A stretch of 64,000 nt of DNA from Tachypleus tridentatus. Its lineage: Eukaryota; Arthropoda; Merostomata; Xiphosura; Limulidae. The translations under genes and the position numbers were made by a program. Below, piece by piece: positions 58,740 to 64,000 of the stretch. Positions within the stretch are counted from its first letter, which is position 1. Every line of letters starts with the position of its first letter. The notes under the pieces were generated by a model. The model saw only the letters and a program-made list of their open reading frames with translations. It was not told the origin of the DNA and made no database searches. The stretch lies in the NCBI RefSeq assembly GCF_004210375.1, contig NC_134834.1, positions 156,569,290 through 156,633,289 on the forward strand, given 5' to 3'.

Positions 58740-59360
58740 TTTAAAAAAGTAAACATTTCCCAGATCTGTAGTCGAGTCCTCAAATATAGAGTCCAAGTCC
58801 GATCATTGGCATCTAAATCACCGTCGAGTCCAAGTCACAAGTTCCTGACTTTCACCTGTCAGATAAGCCTAAAAACTGCATTTTAATTGTTGTGTGCTAT
58901 TTGAGCATAACTACCATTAAAACAGAACATAGCTAAGTATTTCAATATTTCAATAAATATTTATCTATATTTGGAAAACGAATGCATTACAACTGTTGTC
59001 TAGTTAATTTGGGAGTCATGTGGGTGGTGCTAGCGAACGAGCTTTTGATTGTACTAATATGTTTCCCTTCTAATCACAGTTTTATTTTTCTTCGAAAATG
59101 TTGCGGAGGTATTAAATTTAAGTGACTTTAAGAAGAAGCCTAATAACTATATGAATGATAAGAGCTGACTTTAAGATTAAAAAAAAAAATTTATTCAATA
59201 ATTTAGTTTAATTTAGAAGTTTGAAAGTTCAAGATAAGTCCACTGTTGTTTATAAATATTATGCTATGTTATATTTATGTTCAATTCCGAGTCATACATG
59301 GTCGAGTTCGATTCTTTTGCGATGATAACTCGAATTAGAGTCTCAATCATGAAGTACGAA
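58740..59360. repeat. Two fragments rich in GAGTC/AAGTC words
   Basis: 58765-58850 has GTCGAGTCC, GAGTCCAAGTCC and CGTCGAGTCCAAGTC. 59285-59365 has CCGAGTC, GTCGAGTTCGATTC and AACTCGAATTAGAGTCTC. They may be the two decayed ends of one element. Confidence 0.3.
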
Positions 59361-59369
59361 GCTCGACTA

Positions 59370-60115
59370 TTATAAGACTGATGGTTCCCTTGTTCACAAA
59401 TGATACTGAAATAATTAGCCTTTTATTTAATCATACTGTTCTGAAAGATGACACTACACTATTTTTTTCTTTCGACATTTTGTGGGAAGCTTATATTTTA
59501 CGTAGAACGTTTGGTTGTACGAGTGTTCTTGAAATGGGAATATCTCATATATTTATTTTCAGAATAAATTGAACAAATCTTTAACTTATGAAACGACTAA
59601 TTATTTACCCAAAATATATACACGCACCAGTAACAGTGGTTTATCCTAAAAGTAATTTTAGTTATATAGGATGAACAATTATTTTGATTTGTAATAGTTA
59701 CAAAAATATCAGCATGGGTTACAATATCAATTATTAAATACGGTCCATCGATTTGATTTGAATACATACACGGAACTAAAACTGAATTATAATTAATTGG
59801 AAGGAAAAAATAAAGGTTAAAAATAACACGTTGGTTACAAAAAACAAAACAGAACAATAAATAAAATTCTGGCCCGTTAATTCCGTGATATTTTTCTCTT
59901 CAAATAAACAACTTGATGAATAAAATGTTTGATTAAAAATGTTTTTAATTTTATTCTCTTTTTCTGTTGATATTTTTTCCACTTAATGAATAATAGTTTT
60001 GATTATTTTTATTCTTTCAACTTCGTATTCTCTGTTATGCCTAATTTTCGTTATTTTTTTATGACGTCCTAAGTAAAGACTCAAAATGCTGCGTGGTAAT
60101 TTACATATGTGTGTG
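59370..60115. other. Gene-free stretch
   Basis: AT-rich; nothing supported. Confidence 0.4.
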
Positions 60116-60117
60116 CG

Positions 60118-60225
60118 TGTTTATATAGCAAAGCCACATCGGGCTATCTGCTGAGCCCACCGAGAGGAATCGAACCCCTGATTTTAGCGTTGAAAATCAG
60201 TAGACCTGCCGCTGTACCAGCGGGG
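60118..60225 (-). mobile_element. Val-type SINE (family 2)
   Basis: The reverse complement runs from GCCCCCGCTGGTACAGCGGC through GGGGTTCGATTCC to TAGCCCGATGTGGCTTTGCT. Confidence 0.9.
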
Positions 60226-60526
60226 GCGTATATATGTAGGTCATAAACATCTTAGATGTTGGAAGCATTTTCTACTTTGTTTTATTGTTATAATTTGATA
60301 TAACATGGTCAATGAAGCAATAGTTACGTCTTTTTCAGATGAGGAATGAAGGTTATGTCCATCCCATAATTATGGTTTAAATTGCTTTGTAAAATATACA
60401 GTTCTTCTTGTTGGGCATAATTTGAACGTCTTTTATTTTTTAATTAAAATGCTTTTGTTTTTACAAAGTTTGGAATATAACAAGGTTATATTGCGAATTA
60501 TACAACTAAATATTCTCGTTTATAGC

Positions 60527-60652
60527 GAGCGCCCCGCTAGTACAGCAGTAAGTCTACGGATTTACAACGCTAAAATCATGGGTTCGATTTCCCTCGCTAG
60601 GCTCAGCAGATAGCCCGATGTGAGTTCGTTATGAGAAAAACACACACACGTT
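60527..60652 (+). mobile_element. Val-type SINE (family 2)
   Basis: GCGCCCCGCTAGTACAGCAG, GGATTTACAACGCTAAAATC, GGGTTCGATTTCC, CAGCAGATAGCCCGATGTGA and an ACACACACAC tail. Confidence 0.9.
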
Positions 60653-60659
60653 TATAGAG

Positions 60660-62705
60660 AGACCTTAACCCTTTCACAGTTACCACATACAGCGCCGGAT
60701 TATTTATTAGGCACAATAGGCACAGTGCCTAGGGCCTACGAAAACTATAGGTCCATGAAAGTTTTCCTTGAAAGTTAATCTTTAGTTTAACTTATACGGC
60801 TAAAAGGGCCTACGAACAAAAAGTACCAGGCCTTACGGTCGTCTTGATCTGGCACTGATCACATATTCATAATTTTTTTTTTTAAATCATCGTATATATA
60901 ATAAACCACTAAAAATATATATTTCTGAAGTGTAATTAATAAACCAAATAAGAATAAACCATTCATCAACAACCTATTAACGTTCATATGAGAACGACTT
61001 TCATTCAAAACAAGAAGCTCTAAACCTTCAAAAACGTACAATTCAGTTCGCTAATAAAAGTAGCATATGATATTATTTGAAATTATTTTATTACTGCAAA
61101 TAAATCCATGTTTATCACACTCTGAAGAATCTAATGTTTAACCGTCATTGAAGAATGCAATATTTGGTAATAAACGATATATATCGTAAAATTTGTGTCA
61201 TATTATTTATTATTTTTGTTTAATAAGCCCGGTTAGTTATATTTTATTATCACACATTACGTCATGCCTAAGACTATACCATTTTTAATAACACAACCTT
61301 GCGGGATTAAAGTTTTCTCCTTATGAGAGAAAAGTTTAGTTTAAGTGTCCGCGATTTTGAAATCATCGACAAAATACGGTTTGAAAGTGTATATTACTTT
61401 GTATATTTTAATTTATAAAATTAATTAACTAGTGTTGTGTTATCTAAGATAATATGACGTCACATTTTCTTTTGTGCTATATGATAACAGTGTTTTACAT
61501 TTTTAGATACTTGACATGATTATTGGGAGCATTTTGTTCCGAACACACGTTAAGTTCGCGCATCGTTTATGTTCTTTTGCATTATTTAAACATTGACAGT
61601 ATTCATGTACCCGATAAAATGTCGTTTATTGCACTGTATCTATCTGTATTAGCGCCTGATTTTTAAACTTTATTATGTAAATAATTTAAATTGTATTGTT
61701 GTCTAATTTTTAAACATCCTTCGGTTTTAATCTAAGCTAATTTTAAGTAAATATCAATCGTCAACAGATGGCACTACATTTTGTAAACAGCGAAGGATGT
61801 TTAGTTTTGTAGTATAGGGCTATACTATATGTTTTCTACTGAGTTTACTTTAAAACACTAATTTCACCTAATAATTGTTTTCTTTTTCTTCCTCTATAGT
61901 TTTCCGGGTTGAAACATGTATTGCTCAGATAAGTTTCTAACCTTAATTTTACCTAGGAGTTAATTGGATTAAGTAGAGATTAAGAGCCTTCATATCTGAT
62001 TCTCTACAGGAATTACATTGCGCATTTTTATTAGCAGGTCTAGTAATTCTTTTCAAAGACTCAATCAGTAACATAAGTGAACCACTTCTTCATCTTTAAT
62101 GCTAGTTGGCTAACTGATCTAACAGGCACAAGTTATTATTTTATTACGTCAAAACCTTGAACGCCTATTGCCTTATATAAGACAGTATTTGGGTCTGAAA
62201 GAACATATGTTTACCTAAATTTCAGTAAAAATTTCAGAGATTTTCAACAGTTTTAGAAAAACATTACTTAGGTTTTTCATAAATTTAAGTAGTTGTTAGA
62301 CAGAACGACTTTCAGAATTTTGTGACAGTTCTTCAATGACAGTCACTAGTTTTCATATGGTTTGCTGCTATGAATTTTCCGCAAGTTATTAAAAGCTGTT
62401 TTAATTAGAGTAGTGAAAACTCCCAAAGTTCGCACCTTCCTCTTTGACAAAAATATAAGCGCATTACTTTTGTACAGTTTTACTTGTTGAGAACGTTGCA
62501 ATTCGTCCAGTGGTTCTATAACTAACTTCTACCTTTCCTTGTATGTGAGAGTAAATTCACTCATAAGTTAGTTTAATGAGTAAGAACATGAGTTGTCCTG
62601 TGAGTAAACAGTGAGTTTGTTTAGTGTACTCAGCATAATTTTCTTTTTTTCTTTGTATTAAAGTTGGCTTCATAGATTTACATTAACTTGCAAACACTTT
62701 CTCTC
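60660..62705. other. Gene-free stretch
   Basis: AT-rich with no supported gene or named repeat. Confidence 0.4.
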
Positions 62706-62709
62706 TTAG

Positions 62710-62970
62710 TCTTACATGGCCAAGCGCGTAAAGCGTGCGACTTGTAATCCGAGGGTCGCGAGTTCGCGCCCGCCTCGCGCTAAACATGCTCGCCCCCCCC
62801 AGCCGTGGGGGGCGTTATAATGTGACGGTCAATCCCACTATTCATTGGTAAAAGAGTCGCTCAAGATTTGGTAGTGTGTGACGTTAAGTAGCTGCTTTCT
62901 CTCTAGTCTATTACTGGTACATTATGGAAGCTAGTGTGAAGAAGCCTCATGAAGTTTAAGTGAAATTCAA
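62710..62970 (+). mobile_element. tRNA-head SINE (family 1, GC-rich head), decayed 3' part
   Basis: ACATGGCCAAGCGCGTAAAG and TTCGCGCCCGCCTCGCGC match the subfamily head. The body is good to TTGGTAAAAGAGTCGC and then diverges. Confidence 0.85.
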
Positions 62971-62974
62971 AATA

Positions 62975-64000
62975 AACTAAACTTTGAAGTGTAAAAAACA
63001 TTTCTTTATTTAAGTACATAATCTCAAAATAATCTGGTAAATTTTCTAGCTTCCACTCTCTTATGTAGCACTAAGATCAACTGTTAGATAAAGAGTTCGA
63101 GTACTAACAACTGTTTTAATTTATATTGTTCTTCAAAGAATTGACCTTTAATTTATGGAAAATAATAAAAGTTCACAGCCGATAATTTATGGATTATTAT
63201 TTAATCCTATTAGAAATCATTTAGTGCAGTATTTCACAACATAGATTATCTTCCTCTGTCCTTATGTACAATCTGAATAAGACATCCACTCTTTAATCTT
63301 TCTAAAGTTAGAAATGTATAGAGGCTATCTTTACTTATGTTCATAACAACTTAAAACTGATATAACTATAAACAAAATATATACGAATATTCATGTTGAA
63401 ATGGATATTGTCGTAATGTTATGGTACAAAATGATACCATGCATTCTCTATTTCCTTAGTTAATATGTAAATTATCTGAAATTTCTTGATTCGTTACAGA
63501 TGACTTTGGACACAGAAAGTTACTCAAGTAAATATACAAAATTTATTGCGATCTTAGATCAGGACCTAAGTTCACTAATTGTCAGTTAACCGTATTTTCT
63601 TGCGGGAGAGATAAGTTTTGATGGCATAAAATGGAACTGCTTTCTCTTTTGGCCAACCAGGTTTTCCTGCTCTTGCTCTTGAGTCGTTGTGAACAAAAGC
63701 CACAGGGTTGACGAGTTGCAAACTGTCTTTGTGTGATCTTTTTGTGTTCTTCATTAAAAAAAAAAGACACCTCCCCTTTTTGCAAATCTTTCTTTATTCA
63801 AACGTTTAGCAAACTTGAAGATTTTGTTAGACTTCAACTTTTCACTTCAGAGCTTTAACCTTTTTGTTTCATGTTTTAACTTAATGTTTTAATGTTGTAG
63901 TTTAATTTACTGTGAGAAGGGGCACACACACACAATGAACTAATGCAGGGGGGCAACTTATTTTTCATAGTGGCCACAGCTGTGGCTAATGAAAACAGTG
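62975..64000. other. Gene-free right edge
   Basis: AT-rich. A minus-strand frame at 63582-63785 has a basic, Arg/Gln-rich stretch (QRQFATRQPCGFCSQRLKSK) that I cannot assign; it may be a transposon remnant. Confidence 0.3.

Overview
This window looks like animal nuclear DNA, most likely from a chelicerate and probably a horseshoe crab. It is AT-rich, has small exons in long introns with GT-AG borders, and is crowded with tRNA-derived SINEs whose head and body resemble repeats I remember from Limulus/Tachypleus sequences. The SINE link is from memory and is an inference; the intron-exon structure is read directly.

Two protein genes can be supported, both on the + strand. The first is endophilin-B (SH3GLB/EndoB family). 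Its ten coding exons run from 10232 to 35096 and join in one frame into a 360-residue protein with an N-terminal amphipathic helix, a BAR domain and a C-terminal SH3 domain. None of these exons would be found by ORF length alone. A second, alternative first coding exon (12771-12830) encodes a different N-terminal helix, ends in the same phase and can splice to the same exon 2. A 12-codon in-frame exon (27145-27180) sits in the BAR domain at a position where other family members carry length variation. The second gene is a coiled-coil protein I do not recognise: a 16-codon first exon at 51368-51415, a long exon at 54526-55353, and a possible alternative terminal exon at 55868-55941.

Layout. 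1-10150: gene-free, with SINEs, a 58-bp minisatellite (2928-3591), a decayed gag-like retrotransposon fragment (3850-4750), a deleted mariner (7682-8572) and a fold-back repeat (8643-8787). 10155-36865: endophilin-B; its introns hold a deleted LINE (14570-17300), a deleted mariner (18638-19580) and a Tigger/pogo-type element (30020-32343), with the LINE and Tigger antisense to the gene. 37463-41122: a deleted mariner with a SINE inside it, then a nearly full-length Tc1-type transposon with IR/DR-like ends. 41123-51000: gene-poor, with SINEs of several heads and small duplications. 51338-55941: the coiled-coil gene, whose intron carries a TTAA-flanked MITE and a reverse SINE. 55942-64000: gene-poor, with more SINE fragments and a GAA-tailed retroposon end.

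No CRISPR, operon, rRNA, functional tRNA or prokaryotic feature is seen. The most interesting points are the alternative endophilin-B N-terminus, the optional BAR exon, and a recurrent fold-back/hairpin repeat whose core resembles a hammerhead ribozyme with one extra nucleotide.
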